Assembly: GCF_000382065.1 (NCBI RefSeq)
Contig: NZ_KB907501.1
Span: 62,001-126,000 of the forward strand
Direction of reading: 5' to 3'
Source of the DNA: Stenotrophomonas hibiscicola ATCC 19867
Lineage (GTDB): Bacteria; Pseudomonadota; Gammaproteobacteria; Xanthomonadales; Xanthomonadaceae
Length of the DNA: 64,000 nucleotides
Shown in pieces: positions 1-8,941 of the stretch; position 1 is the first letter of the stretch, and the number at the start of each line of letters is the position of its first letter. The notes under the pieces were generated by a model. That model worked only from the letters and a program-made list of their open reading frames with translations, did not search any database and had not been told where the DNA came from. Made by a program: the position numbers and the translations under genes.

Positions 1-1
1 C

Positions 2-376
2 CGCATGGGCGCACGGCTGGGGGTGGAGGTGCAGGTGCCGAACGAGCTGCACGGCGTGCAGCTGCCGGCGATGGCGCTGCAGACGCTGGTGGAGAACGCG
101 ATCAAGCATGGCCTGGAACCCAAGCCCGGCGGTGGCACGATCTGGATCCTGGCCCGTGGCTTCGATGACCATGTGACGGTGACGGTGGCCGATGATGGCC
201 TCGGCTTCGGCCAGGGCACCAGCGGTACCGGCATCGGCCTGAAGAACCTGCGCGAGCGCCTGCGCCTGACCTGCGGTGAGCAGGCCGGCGTGGCGATCGT
301 CGCCAACTTCCCCAGCGGCGTGGCCGCAACCATGACCCTGCCGCAGTCGAGCAAGGAGCGCAGCCATGCCGCTTGA
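2..376 (+). CDS. LytS/AlgZ-type sensor histidine kinase, C-terminal part (cut by window edge)
   Basis: Only the last 124 codons are present; the gene starts before the window. The fragment is a HATPase_c ATP-binding domain: the N box LVENAIKHG lies at about residues 29-37 of the visible part, followed by DDGLGFG (G1) and GTGIGLKNLRERL (G2). The HGL after the N box and the GLKNLRERL ending are typical of the LytS/YehU/AlgZ kinases that pair with LytTR regulators. The next gene is such a regulator, and its ATG lies 11 bases before this gene's end, so the two are translationally coupled. The kinase would phosphorylate that partner. Signal and membrane topology cannot be seen. Confidence 0.9.
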   Translation, partial: RMGARLGVEVQVPNELHGVQLPAMALQTLVENAIKHGLEPKPGGGTIWILARGFDDHVTVTVADDGLGFGQGTSGTGIGLKNLRERLRLTCGEQAGVAIVANFPSGVAATMTLPQSSKERSHAA

Positions 377-1136
377 GGCGCTCATTGCCGAAGACGAGGA
401 ACTGCTGCGGCAGTCGCTGGTCGAGCAGCTGGGCCGGTTGTGGCCGGACCTGAAGCTGGTGGCCGAGTGCGAGGATGGCGCCAGTGCACTGGAGCAGCTG
501 GCCGAGAAGCAGCCGGACATCGCCTTCCTCGATATTCGCATGCCCGGCATCAGTGGCATTGAAGTAGCCCGTTCGCTGTCCGAGCTGAGCCCGCGCACCC
601 AGGTGGTGTTCGTCACCGCCTACGACCAGTACGCCATCGACGCGTTCGAGCAGGGCGCGATGGATTACCTGCTGAAGCCGGTCAGCGACGAGCGCCTGCT
701 GGCCACCCGTGAACGCATCCTGTCGCGGCTGCCATCAACGCGCCAGGACGATGCCGTACTCGAGCGCCTGCTGCGGCGCCTGGGGCCATCGCAGGGTGCG
801 GCAGAGCGCCCGCCATTGGCCTGGATCACCGCCAGCAACGGCCGCGAGACGCAGCTGATCATGCTGGAAGACGTGGCCTACTTCCGTGCCGACAACAAGT
901 ACACCACCGTGGTGACCGCTGCCGGCGAGAGCCTGTTGCGCACGCCGCTGCGCGAACTGCTGGAAGTGCTCGACCCGCAGCATTTCCGCCAGATCCATCG
1001 CTCGACCATCGTCAACATGAAGGCGGTGGCGGCGGTCAGCCGCGACGATACCGGGCGCGGCGTGCTGCGCCTGCGTGGGCGCACGGAGACGCTGGTGGTC
1101 AGCCAGCCGTTCATGAGCCTGTTCCGCGGCATGTAG
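366..1136 (+). CDS. LytTR-family response regulator
   Basis: 256 residues. The receiver domain (about 1-120) has the acidic pair E9-D10, phospho-acceptor D56 in FLDIRMPG, T84 in FVTAYD and K104 in LLKPVS. The C-terminal half (about 150-256) is a LytTR DNA-binding domain, seen in VAYFRADNKYTTVVT and HFRQIHRSTIVNM. Family members (AlgR, LytR, YehT) bind DNA with a ten-stranded beta fold and regulate surface or virulence functions; the target here is unknown. The start overlaps the kinase gene by 11 bases, giving a kinase-regulator operon. A lipoprotein gene follows 18 bases later and may be co-transcribed. Confidence 0.92.
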   Translation: MPLEALIAEDEELLRQSLVEQLGRLWPDLKLVAECEDGASALEQLAEKQPDIAFLDIRMPGISGIEVARSLSELSPRTQVVFVTAYDQYAIDAFEQGAMDYLLKPVSDERLLATRERILSRLPSTRQDDAVLERLLRRLGPSQGAAERPPLAWITASNGRETQLIMLEDVAYFRADNKYTTVVTAAGESLLRTPLRELLEVLDPQHFRQIHRSTIVNMKAVAAVSRDDTGRGVLRLRGRTETLVVSQPFMSLFRGM

Positions 1137-1154
1137 CCGCATCCTGGAGGCACC

Positions 1155-1499
1155 ATGCGCCTGTTCCTGTTTGCCTGCATCGCTGCGTTGTCGTTGGCTG
1201 GCTGTGAGAAATCCAGCAATACTTCGATCACCCGCACCCGTGCCAACGGCGTGGACACGCTTTACAGCAAGGGCAGCGTGGTCGACGGCGAGGCACGGTT
1301 CCAGTGCATCGCCAGCAGTAGTGGCCAATGCCACTACCTGGTGCTGGACCCAGCGTGCAGTACCGACGCCGCGTGTGCGACGCCACCATTGCGCCGGTTT
1401 GCCGTGGCGGTGGGGAAGACCGAGGCGATGCGTGACCTGCCCAAGGGCTTCCACCAGTGCGTCAGCCAGGACCGGATAGAACACTGCCACCGTGAGTGA
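1155..1499 (+). CDS. small lipoprotein of unknown function
   Basis: 114 residues. The N-terminus is a lipoprotein signal: short charge, hydrophobic stretch and lipobox LAGC with C17 as the lipidated residue, so the mature protein should be membrane-anchored in the cell envelope. The mature part has seven more cysteines, including the spaced CIASSSGQC and CSTDAAC, which suggests disulfides in the periplasm. I recognise no domain. A Shine-Dalgarno sequence (TGGAGG) lies six bases before the ATG. It follows the kinase/LytTR pair by 18 bases on the same strand, so it may belong to the operon. The stop codon sits in the loop of a perfect 15-bp hairpin. Confidence 0.8.
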   Translation: MRLFLFACIAALSLAGCEKSSNTSITRTRANGVDTLYSKGSVVDGEARFQCIASSSGQCHYLVLDPACSTDAACATPPLRRFAVAVGKTEAMRDLPKGFHQCVSQDRIEHCHRE

Positions 1500-1514
1500 T
1501 CACGGTGGCAGTGT
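1481..1514 (+). terminator. perfect hairpin at the end of the lipoprotein gene
   Basis: ACACTGCCACCGTGA (1481-1495) pairs perfectly with TCACGGTGGCAGTGT (1500-1514) around a GTGA loop that contains the TGA stop codon. There is no U-run, so it is either a weak terminator or a 3'-end stabiliser. It could also serve the gene converging from 1539. Confidence 0.5.
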
Positions 1515-1538
1515 GGGTCCCCCCGCTTCCCTGAAGGG

Positions 1539-2153
1539 TCAGTAGGCAGGCTGCAGTGTCAGGTCGTGGTGGTGCTCGTTCTCGCCCACATGGTTCAGGC
1601 GGCCGACCAGTTCGGAGTGCTGCTTCATGCGCCCGATCTCGGTCATGATGCGGATGTCCTCGTGGCGCAGCTCGCGCTTGGCGGTGACCGCCTGCTTGTA
1701 GTCCAGCACTTCCGGGTAGTGCTCGGCCAGGTCCAGCGCCTCGGCCACGTGCTCCACGCTGTCGGCCTTGGAACTGATGCGGGCGCGGCTGTTGAACGCC
1801 TTCATCCAGCGCTCGAAGCCGGCCTGCTGATCGAACATGTTGGCCATGAACCAGATCACGAACAGGATCGACACCCACGAGCCGAACACGATTACCACGC
1901 GGGTGAAGGTGATATGGAAGTCGTCGCGCCACAGGTAGTTGGCGATCAGGCCCAGGATCAGCAGCGAGGCCGCCTGCCAGCCGACGATCGAGGCGATCAG
2001 CCACTGGCACTTGGCCTGGGCCAGCACAGCCACTTCATCGCGGATCTGCTGCTCGCTGAGGTTGCGCCAGTGCGCCACCTGTTTGTCGAACGGGCTGCTG
2101 TAGAGCTCGTTGTCGCGAAGCAGAATTCCCAAACCCTTGAACAAGGCAATCAT
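1539..2153 (-). CDS. two-helix membrane protein, function unknown
   Basis: 204 residues. Two hydrophobic segments at about residues 51-74 (WLIASIVGWQAASLLILGLI) and 84-105 are joined by a short charged loop, giving a hairpin with both ends in the cytoplasm. The soluble C-terminal third is rich in charged residues and ends in a His cluster (ENEHHH). A long N-terminal helix region (NLSEQQIRDEVAVLAQ) precedes the membrane. I recognise no characterised family. The ATG at 2153 is preceded by AAGGAGCC on the coding strand. It converges on the lipoprotein gene and has no same-strand partner. Confidence 0.75.
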   Translation of the reverse strand: MIALFKGLGILLRDNELYSSPFDKQVAHWRNLSEQQIRDEVAVLAQAKCQWLIASIVGWQAASLLILGLIANYLWRDDFHITFTRVVIVFGSWVSILFVIWFMANMFDQQAGFERWMKAFNSRARISSKADSVEHVAEALDLAEHYPEVLDYKQAVTAKRELRHEDIRIMTEIGRMKQHSELVGRLNHVGENEHHHDLTLQPAY

Positions 2154-2462
2154 GGCTGGCTCCTTGTGGAACGTGCGTCGATCAGCATTGGACGGTGTGG
2201 CGGATCCAGTTCTAGCACTTCCAGCGAGCCGTGCAATGGGGGCAATGCCAAGCGGCGCAAGGGTTTGACCGGTGGGAGTGAAAATTGATGCGATGCAGCA
2301 TCGCAGTCGCGGCCTGCGACAGGATGTCGCAGGGTGAAACGTGCTGCGACCGCACATGAAACCGTCGCTGAGCGGGGAGGCTCGCCGCCGGAGGCGTGAT
2401 CGCCGAGAATCGGAGCCAACCGCGCAAGACGCGACTGTTCTTCCGCCTCTCCTGGACCTGTG
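2154..2462. other. intergenic stretch between divergent genes
   Basis: About 310 bp separates the membrane-protein gene (leftward) from the MpaB-type gene (rightward), so it should hold both promoters. I see short imperfect palindromes around 2290-2330 (GATGCGATGCAGCATCGC and CCTGCGACAGGATGTCGCAGG) that could be operator or RNA hairpin elements. I find no convincing open frame or RNA gene. Confidence 0.4.
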
Positions 2463-3392
2463 ATGCCGGCTTTGCTGCAGCGACTCTCCCGCCCCGTCAC
2501 GGCGCCGATCCGACGCTGGGTACTGGACGCCTTCCCGCGCGGCCAGAGTGGTATCGACTACGACCATCCGCAGGGCGATCCGGGCTGGTTCGGCCCGGAC
2601 AGCGTCACCTGGCGGCTGCACGCCGAATTTCCCTCGATGCTCGCCGGTGGCCTGTGCGCGCTGATGCTGCAGACCCTGCACCCACGCGCGCTGGCCGGTG
2701 TCTATGACCACTCCAATTTCCGCCAGGACCTGGTGGGTCGGCTGCGCCGCACCACGGCCTTCGTTGCCGGCACCAGCTATGCGCCCAGCGGCGAGGTGGA
2801 GGCGCTGGTGGCCAGGGTGCGCCGCATCCATGCGCAGATCCGCGGCCAGACCGCGCAGGGCGAGCCCTACGCCGCCGACGATCCGCAGTTGCTGACGTGG
2901 GTGCACGTGACCGAAGCCTTCGGTTTCCTGCAGGGGTTCCGACGCTACGGGCGCGAGGTGCCGGCGCACATCGCCGATCGCTATTACGACGAGTACCGTT
3001 GCGTGGCCGAGGCACTGGGCGCGGTGGATGTGCCGCGCAGCGAAGCGGAAGTGGCGGCGTACTTCTGTGCACGTCAGCCGGAGCTGCGTGTGGATGAGCG
3101 CTCGCGCGAGGTGCTGGAGGTGCTGTCCGGCGTGCGCCTGCCGGTACCGGTGCCGGGGCTGTCGCGCGAGGTGTTCCTCGGTGCGGGCGCGGCGCTGCTG
3201 CCGGACTGGGCCGAAGGCATGCTTGCACGCAGTGGCCGTCAGCGCGCCCAGGCTGCGGCGTCTGCGAAGCTGATGCAGGGTATGGCGCCGCTGTTCCGCC
3301 GTGCGCTGCCCGACGGCCTCGCCAGCCGCGCCTGTGCACGCATGGGCGCGCCGGTGGAGATCCTGCGCGAGTGGCCCGTGGTTGCCTGGTAG
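2463..3392 (+). CDS. oxygenase MpaB family protein (DUF2236)
   Basis: 309 residues. The DUF2236 pattern is visible from the N-terminus: GDPGWFGPDSVTWRLHAE, then GGLCALMLQTLHPRALAGVYDHS, then the later His-containing segment LTWVHVTEAFGF and the DRYYDEY helix. The founding members are the fungal mycophenolic-acid enzyme MpaB and bacterial latex-clearing-type haem proteins; the conserved histidines are thought to bind haem. The bacterial substrate is unknown. The start is ATG 2463, with a GTG directly upstream at 2460 as an alternative. The TAG stop is supplied by the GTAG head of a palindromic repeat. Confidence 0.85.
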   Translation: MPALLQRLSRPVTAPIRRWVLDAFPRGQSGIDYDHPQGDPGWFGPDSVTWRLHAEFPSMLAGGLCALMLQTLHPRALAGVYDHSNFRQDLVGRLRRTTAFVAGTSYAPSGEVEALVARVRRIHAQIRGQTAQGEPYAADDPQLLTWVHVTEAFGFLQGFRRYGREVPAHIADRYYDEYRCVAEALGAVDVPRSEAEVAAYFCARQPELRVDERSREVLEVLSGVRLPVPVPGLSREVFLGAGAALLPDWAEGMLARSGRQRAQAAASAKLMQGMAPLFRRALPDGLASRACARMGAPVEILREWPVVAW

Positions 3393-3457
3393 GTGCCAAC
3401 CTTGGTTGGCACGCTTTTCGCGGTGCCGCGGAAGCGCCAACCAAGGTTGGCAGCTAC
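3389..3457. repeat. inverted pair of SMAG-type palindromes
   Basis: GTAG followed by GTGCCAACCTTGGTTGGCAC (3389-3412), then a copy in opposite orientation at 3436-3457. Each is a stem-loop, and the two can also pair with each other. The first GTAG contains the stop codon of the MpaB-type gene. Confidence 0.85.
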
Positions 3458-3467
3458 CCGCAAGTGA

Positions 3468-3492
3468 AACGGGCGCCTTGCGGCGCCCGTTC
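3468..3492 (-). terminator. hairpin after the M13 peptidase gene
   Basis: AACGGGCGCC and GGCGCCCGTT form a 10-bp GC-rich stem around a short loop, nine bases beyond the peptidase stop codon. Only three U residues follow on the minus strand, so termination strength is uncertain. Confidence 0.5.
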
Positions 3493-3500
3493 CGGTTACA

Positions 3501-5612
3501 TCACCACACCTTGACCCGCTTGTCCGGCGCCAGGTACAGCTTCTGGCCTTCCTTCACCTCGAACGCCGGGTACCAGGCGTCGATGTTGCGCACGGTCAGT
3601 GCGCGGAACTGGCCCGGTGCATGCACATCGGTCAGCAGCGAGTTGCGCAGCGCCTGTTCGCGGCTCTTGCTGCGCCACGCCTGGGCGAAGCCGAGGAAGA
3701 AGCGCTGGTCCGGGGTGAAGCCCTCCAGGGTCTGGCCCGGCTTGCCCTGCAGCGACAGCTGGTAGGCGTCGTAGGCGGTACCCAGGCCGGCCACGTCGGC
3801 GATGTTCTCGCCCAGGGTCAGCTTGCCGTTCACATGCACGCCCGGGAACGGCTCGTAGCTGCTGAACTGCGCGGCCAGCGCATCGCCGGCGGCGTTGAAC
3901 TGCTTCAGGTCCTCGGCGGTCCACCAGTTGTGCAGCTTGCCGGTTTCATCGAACAGTGCGCCCGCGTTGTCGAAACCGTGGCTGATCTCGTGGCCGATCA
4001 CGGCGCCGATCGCACCATAGTTCACGGCGTCGTCGGCGGCGCCGTCGAAGAACGGCGGCTGCAGGATCGCGGCCGGGAACACCAGGCGGTTTTCCAGCGG
4101 CACATTCATCGCGTTGATGGTCTGCGGCAGCATCGCCCACTCGCCGTGGTCGACCGGCTTGCCCAGCTTGGCGATGTTGCGCTGGTACTCGAACAGCTCG
4201 GCGCGCTGTGCATTGCCCAGCGCGTCATCACGGCGGATCTCCAGGCCGGTGTAGTCGCGCCACTTTTCCGGATAGCCCATGCCCACGGTCAGGCCGGCCA
4301 CCTTCGCCTTGGCGCTCGCCTTGGTCTGCGGCGACATCCACGCCAGCGCGTCGATGCGCTTGGCGAAGGCGGCAATGATGTTCTTGGCCATCTCGTCCGC
4401 GCGTTCCTTGGTCTTCGCGTCGAAGTGCTTTTCGACGTAACGCTTGCCGATCGCTTCGCCCACTGCGTGGTTGGCGTCGTCCACCGCGCGCTTCCAGCGA
4501 TCGCTCTGCTGCGGGGTGCCGCTCAGCGCGGTGCCGTGGAAGGCGAAGCGGGCATCGGCGAATTTCTTCGGCAGGTAGGCGGCGGCACGGTCCAGCGCGT
4601 GGAAGGCCAGGTAGTCCTTCCACACCTCCAGTGGCTCGGTGGCGACCAGCCTGGACAGGCCGGCCACGGCCTTGGGCTGCCAGACGATGAAGTCCTGCTG
4701 CTTGCCCAGCGCGGCCGCGTCGAGGAAGGCGTTCCAGTCCATGCCGGGCGCCTTGGCATTGAAGTCGGCCTGGGTCCAGGGATTGGCACCCTTGGTCACA
4801 TCATTGGTTTCTTCCTGGGTGGCATGTGCCTGCGCGATCTTCGTCTCCAGCGCGAGAATGCGTTGTGCCTTGCCGGCCGGATCGGCGACGCCGGCCAGCT
4901 GCAGCATCTGTGCGATGTAGGCCTGGTATTGCTTGCGCAGTTCGGCCATGCGGCCGCCGCCCAGGTAGAAATCGCGGTCGGGCATGCCCAGGCCGCCCTG
5001 CACCAGGTACGGCGCATTGCGGTCGGGCTGCAGCAGGTCCACCGACACCCACAGGCCGAACAGGCGGTCGGTGTAGAAGTTGGTCGCATTGAGCAGGTCG
5101 ACGTCGGCGCGCACATCGCCGCCCAGGGCACGTGCCAGGCCGGCCTTGTCGGTGATGGCATCGATCGCCTTCAGCTGCGGTTCCACGGGTGCAACGCCGC
5201 GCTGCTCGATGCCGGCCTCGTCCATGTAAGCGGCGTAGTAATCGCCGATCAGCTTGTCGTCACCGCTGGCCTGGGTGTTGCCGGCGGCCCCTTCGAGAAT
5301 GGCGCGGGTGTCGGCCAGGGTCTTCTCGGCAATGACGTTGAAGCTGCCGAAGCGCGACCGGTCGGCCGGAATCTCGGTGTTCTTGACCCAGGTGCCGTTG
5401 GCGAAGCCAAAGAAGTCATCGCCGGCGGCAATGCTACGGTCCATACCGCTGGCATCGAAGCCGAAGCTGCCCAGCATCGGCTTGGCCGCAGCGGGGGTGG
5501 CATCGGCCGGCGCGGTGGCCGTGGCGGCCGGCTCGGCCGGGCGGTCACAGGCGGCCAGGGACAGGCTGGCAACGATGGCCAGCGCCAGGGTGGGACGGCG
5601 CAGCTTGGACAT
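3501..5612 (-). CDS. M13 family zinc metallopeptidase lipoprotein (neprilysin/PepO-like)
   Basis: 703 residues, full length for the family. The signal peptide ends in lipobox LAAC (C22), so the enzyme is probably anchored in the envelope facing the periplasm. The zinc site is VIGHEISHGFDNAG at about residue 540, with the third ligand downstream in the ENIADVAGL segment. The substrate-binding NAMN motif is also present (TINAMNVPLENRL), and the protein ends in VKVW, close to the usual CxxW end. Family enzymes cleave oligopeptides. It is transcribed alone, with a promoter region of about 290 bp shared with the divergent EAL gene. Confidence 0.95.
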   Translation of the reverse strand: MSKLRRPTLALAIVASLSLAACDRPAEPAATATAPADATPAAAKPMLGSFGFDASGMDRSIAAGDDFFGFANGTWVKNTEIPADRSRFGSFNVIAEKTLADTRAILEGAAGNTQASGDDKLIGDYYAAYMDEAGIEQRGVAPVEPQLKAIDAITDKAGLARALGGDVRADVDLLNATNFYTDRLFGLWVSVDLLQPDRNAPYLVQGGLGMPDRDFYLGGGRMAELRKQYQAYIAQMLQLAGVADPAGKAQRILALETKIAQAHATQEETNDVTKGANPWTQADFNAKAPGMDWNAFLDAAALGKQQDFIVWQPKAVAGLSRLVATEPLEVWKDYLAFHALDRAAAYLPKKFADARFAFHGTALSGTPQQSDRWKRAVDDANHAVGEAIGKRYVEKHFDAKTKERADEMAKNIIAAFAKRIDALAWMSPQTKASAKAKVAGLTVGMGYPEKWRDYTGLEIRRDDALGNAQRAELFEYQRNIAKLGKPVDHGEWAMLPQTINAMNVPLENRLVFPAAILQPPFFDGAADDAVNYGAIGAVIGHEISHGFDNAGALFDETGKLHNWWTAEDLKQFNAAGDALAAQFSSYEPFPGVHVNGKLTLGENIADVAGLGTAYDAYQLSLQGKPGQTLEGFTPDQRFFLGFAQAWRSKSREQALRNSLLTDVHAPGQFRALTVRNIDAWYPAFEVKEGQKLYLAPDKRVKVW

Positions 5613-5899
5613 GGACTTCTCTTGCGGCGGAAAACGCCAAGTCTAATCTGCGCCGGCCCGCCTGGCGGCCCTGTGCTGCGTCCTGTGCTGTGCAGGATCT
5701 GGCTGAACACGTGGAACCGACCTTCACGCCGTGAGCGACGTGGTGCATGCTGGACCCTGGAACCCTGCGCGGACACGGGGAGGTGGCCATGCGGGGGCGG
5801 GTCAGGCGTCAAGAATGGCGTCCACCGGCCGTTGAGGTCGGGGACGTGGAGGATTCGTTCGCGCATGAAGCCAGCCGACTGCACAAGGAACACCCGCCG

Positions 5900-8851
5900 A
5901 TGCCCGCGCTGAAACGCGCGTTGGCCCGGCCGCTGCGCGCCATTACCTGGGGCGGAGTGCTGCTGGGCGTGCTGCTGGTCACCGGGCTGACCCTCATGCT
6001 GGTCAATGACTACCACCGCCGCCTGGAAGCGGCGCAGCGCCAGAGCCGCGCGCTGGCGGTGGGCAGCGAGCGCCTGCTGGCGCTGGAACTGCGCAACCTG
6101 GAGCGGGCCATGTCCGGCATCGCCGCCGACGCCGCCGAGCTGTTCCGCAGCGTGCCGGCGCAGGCGCCGGCCCTGCTGGATGCATCCATCGGCGGGGTGC
6201 TGGGCCGGCATGCCGAACTGCACAGCATCGCCGTGCTCGACCGCCATGGCCGACCGCTGACGGCCGGCGAGGGCGACCTGCAGCTGCCGCTGTGGACCGA
6301 CCCGCAGCGTCGTGGCCAGGGCAGCGCGCTGTACATCGGCCCGCCGCAGCGGGCCAGCGATGGCGGTTGGGTGGTCCCGCTGGCGCTGCCGATGGCCGGC
6401 GAACGCTGGCTGCTGGCACGGCTGCGCTGCGGCGAACTGCAGCGCATCGTCGGTGGCCTCGACGTCGGCCCCAAGGGACTGGTCTCGATCAGCGATGCCG
6501 AAGGCTACATGCTGGCCCGCGTGCCTGACCCGCATGGCACGGTGGGCCACCGCTACGGCCTGCCACGCCGTGACCTGCTCGGCACGCAGGCAGTGGTCGA
6601 GCTGGGCAGCATGCCGGGCGTGGTGGATGGCGTACCGCGCATCCTCACCATCAGCACGCTCGAACGCAGTCCGCTGGCGGTGCAGGTGGGCCTGGCCGAC
6701 GAAGACGTGCTGGCACCGTGGTGGCCCTACCTGCAGGCATCGGTGGCGATCGTACTGGCCTACATCGTGGTGCTGCTGGTGCTGCTGTATGCGGTGCGCC
6801 GAACCACCCGCAGCCAGCAGTCGATGGCCGAAGAGCTGAAGGCCGGCCACGCCGAGCTGCGCCTTGCGCACCAGGTCGGGCGTGTCTGCACCTGGTACGT
6901 GGACGAGGATGCCGCGCTGCTGCGCTGGTCACCCCTGGCGCGCGAGATCTTCGGCGTGCAGACCGATGCCCTGCCGGTGGCCGATTTCTTCGCACGCGTG
7001 CACCGCGACGACGGCGCACGCCTGCAGCAGGCCTTCGACCAGGCCTTCGCCGGCGGCGCGGTGCTCGACCAGGTATTCCGCCTGGTGCTGCCCGGAGGCG
7101 AGGTGCGCTGGGTCGGGGCACGTGGGCAGCGGGTGGAAGTGGCCGACAGCGAGCGGCGCATGATCGGTGCGCTGACCGACCTGAGCGAACGCTATCAGGC
7201 GCGCGAGCAGATGAGCGAAGTGGAACGCCGCTTCCGCCTGCTGTTTGACCGCAATCCGGCGCCGTTCTGGGTATTCGACCCGGACACGCTGCGCTTCATC
7301 GAGGTCAACGATGCCGCCGTGCGCCAGTACGGCTACAGCCGCGACGAGTTCCTGGCGATGAGCATCCTCGACATCCGCCCGCGCGAGGGCTGGGACGAGG
7401 TGCGTGGTGCCATCCAGCGCGCACAGGTGGGCGATCCTCCGGACGCGACCGTGCGCCTGCACCGGCGCAAGGACGGCAGCGTGTTCGAGGTGCGCGCACA
7501 CCTGTCCAAACTCGATTTCGACGGACAGCCGGCCTGCCTGGTGCTGGCCGAGGATGTGAGCGAACGGCTGGCCTACGAGCGCGACCTGGCCTACCAGGCG
7601 CGGCACAACCCGGCCACGGGCCTGCTCAACGTGCGTGCGTTGACCGAACAGCTGGATGAGCAGGAACAGGGTTACACCATCGCCTTCGTGCAGCTGCGCG
7701 GCCTGCAGCTGGTGGCCGATACGCTTGGCCGCGAGATCGGCGATGCGGTACTGCAGTCGATGGCGACCCGGCTCGGGGGCCTGGGCGCGCGCTATGGCAC
7801 GCTGGCGTTCCAGCCGGCCGAAGATTTCGTCTTGGCCATTGGTGCCGGGCACGATACCCAGCGCGTGCTGGACGACCTGCTGCAGATCGTGTCGGCGCCG
7901 ATGCGCGGCAAGGACTCGCTGCACCAGTTCGAGCCGCGTATCGGCGTGGCCGTGCATGTCGCCGGTGACGGCCATGGCGCCGAACAGGTGATCGGCATGG
8001 CTGCGCAGGCCGCGCACGCGGCGCGTGCCGAGGGCAACGTGGTGGTCTGGTTCGATGCGGCGGTGACCACGCGGCTGGCCGATCGGTTGCGCCTGGCCGG
8101 GCGCATCCATGCCGCCATCGACAACGAGTTCCAGCTGTACTTCCAGCCGATCCGGCATGCCGGTGATGGCAGCCCGGCCGCGCTGGAGGCCCTGCTGCGC
8201 TGGCCGCAGGCCGATGGCAGCTTCATCCCGCCCAACGAGTTCATCCAGCTGTGCGAGGACACCGGGTTGATCCTGGCGCTGGGCCGCTGGGTGATCCGCG
8301 CCGCGGCGAAGGCGCAGCGCCGTCTGGTCGACGCCGGGTGGGGCGAGCTGCCGATCGCGGTCAACGTGTCTGCGGTGCAGTTCTTCAACAGCGACCTGGT
8401 GGCCGAGTTCACCCGCGCCCAGCAGGAATTCGGCCTGGCCCGCGGTGCGCTGCACGTGGAGCTGACCGAGAGCAGCCTGATGCGCAAGCCGGCGCAGGCG
8501 ATGCAGACCATGCAGCGCCTGCATGAGCAGGGCATCAGCGTGTCGCTGGATGATTTCGGCACCGGCTATTCCAGCATGTCCTACCTGCAGCACCTGCCGC
8601 TGGACATCCTGAAGATCGACCGCAGCTTCGTGGCGGACGTGGAAACCAATCCACGCAACGCCTCGATCTGTCGCGCGCTGCTGTCGCTGGGCCACAGCAT
8701 GGGCCTGACCATCATTGCCGAAGGCGTGGAAACACCGGGGCAGCTGGACTGGCTGGCCGCGCACGGCTGTGACCAGGTGCAGGGTTACCTGCTGGGGCGG
8801 CCGGCACCGCTGGAGCGGATCATCGACGCGTTGGATGAAGTCCCCGCCTGA
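5900..8851 (+). CDS. membrane PAS/degenerate-GGDEF/EAL cyclic-di-GMP phosphodiesterase
   Basis: 983 residues. Membrane helices at about 14-36 and 273-298 enclose a periplasmic sensor domain. Then come two PAS domains (about 330-430 and 443-565), a GGDEF-like domain and an EAL domain. The GGDEF active site reads PAEDF (near residue 638), so cyclase activity should be lost. The EAL domain keeps its key motifs: ALEALLR (about 760), NVSAVQF, ELTES, DDFGTGYSS, KIDRSFV, EGVET. The protein should hydrolyse c-di-GMP in response to an external signal, with the dead GGDEF perhaps binding GTP as an allosteric domain. ATG 5900 is preferred over upstream starts: AAGGA lies about ten bases before it and the membrane helix follows directly. 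Confidence 0.92.
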   Translation: MPALKRALARPLRAITWGGVLLGVLLVTGLTLMLVNDYHRRLEAAQRQSRALAVGSERLLALELRNLERAMSGIAADAAELFRSVPAQAPALLDASIGGVLGRHAELHSIAVLDRHGRPLTAGEGDLQLPLWTDPQRRGQGSALYIGPPQRASDGGWVVPLALPMAGERWLLARLRCGELQRIVGGLDVGPKGLVSISDAEGYMLARVPDPHGTVGHRYGLPRRDLLGTQAVVELGSMPGVVDGVPRILTISTLERSPLAVQVGLADEDVLAPWWPYLQASVAIVLAYIVVLLVLLYAVRRTTRSQQSMAEELKAGHAELRLAHQVGRVCTWYVDEDAALLRWSPLAREIFGVQTDALPVADFFARVHRDDGARLQQAFDQAFAGGAVLDQVFRLVLPGGEVRWVGARGQRVEVADSERRMIGALTDLSERYQAREQMSEVERRFRLLFDRNPAPFWVFDPDTLRFIEVNDAAVRQYGYSRDEFLAMSILDIRPREGWDEVRGAIQRAQVGDPPDATVRLHRRKDGSVFEVRAHLSKLDFDGQPACLVLAEDVSERLAYERDLAYQARHNPATGLLNVRALTEQLDEQEQGYTIAFVQLRGLQLVADTLGREIGDAVLQSMATRLGGLGARYGTLAFQPAEDFVLAIGAGHDTQRVLDDLLQIVSAPMRGKDSLHQFEPRIGVAVHVAGDGHGAEQVIGMAAQAAHAARAEGNVVVWFDAAVTTRLADRLRLAGRIHAAIDNEFQLYFQPIRHAGDGSPAALEALLRWPQADGSFIPPNEFIQLCEDTGLILALGRWVIRAAAKAQRRLVDAGWGELPIAVNVSAVQFFNSDLVAEFTRAQQEFGLARGALHVELTESSLMRKPAQAMQTMQRLHEQGISVSLDDFGTGYSSMSYLQHLPLDILKIDRSFVADVETNPRNASICRALLSLGHSMGLTIIAEGVETPGQLDWLAAHGCDQVQGYLLGRPAPLERIIDALDEVPA

Positions 8852-8864
8852 TCGGGTTCGTATT

Positions 8865-8927
8865 GGCCGGCCAGCGGCCGGCACTACCCGGCCGAAGCAT
8901 GACGGTAGTGCCGGCCGCAGGCCGGCA
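8865..8927. repeat. inverted pair of GTAG-headed palindromes
   Basis: GTAG + TGCCGGCCGCAGGCCGGCA at 8905-8927, with an oppositely oriented copy at 8865-8887. It lies between the convergent ends of the EAL and LysR genes and is likely to form strong hairpins in both transcripts. Confidence 0.8.
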
Positions 8928-8941
8928 AGCACCAGGTTCGG

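Noticed and set aside
3621..5912. A long open frame (763 codons) on the plus strand
   Set aside because: It is antisense to the M13 peptidase gene, whose motifs and signal are clear. The frame is open only because of GC-rich codon bias.
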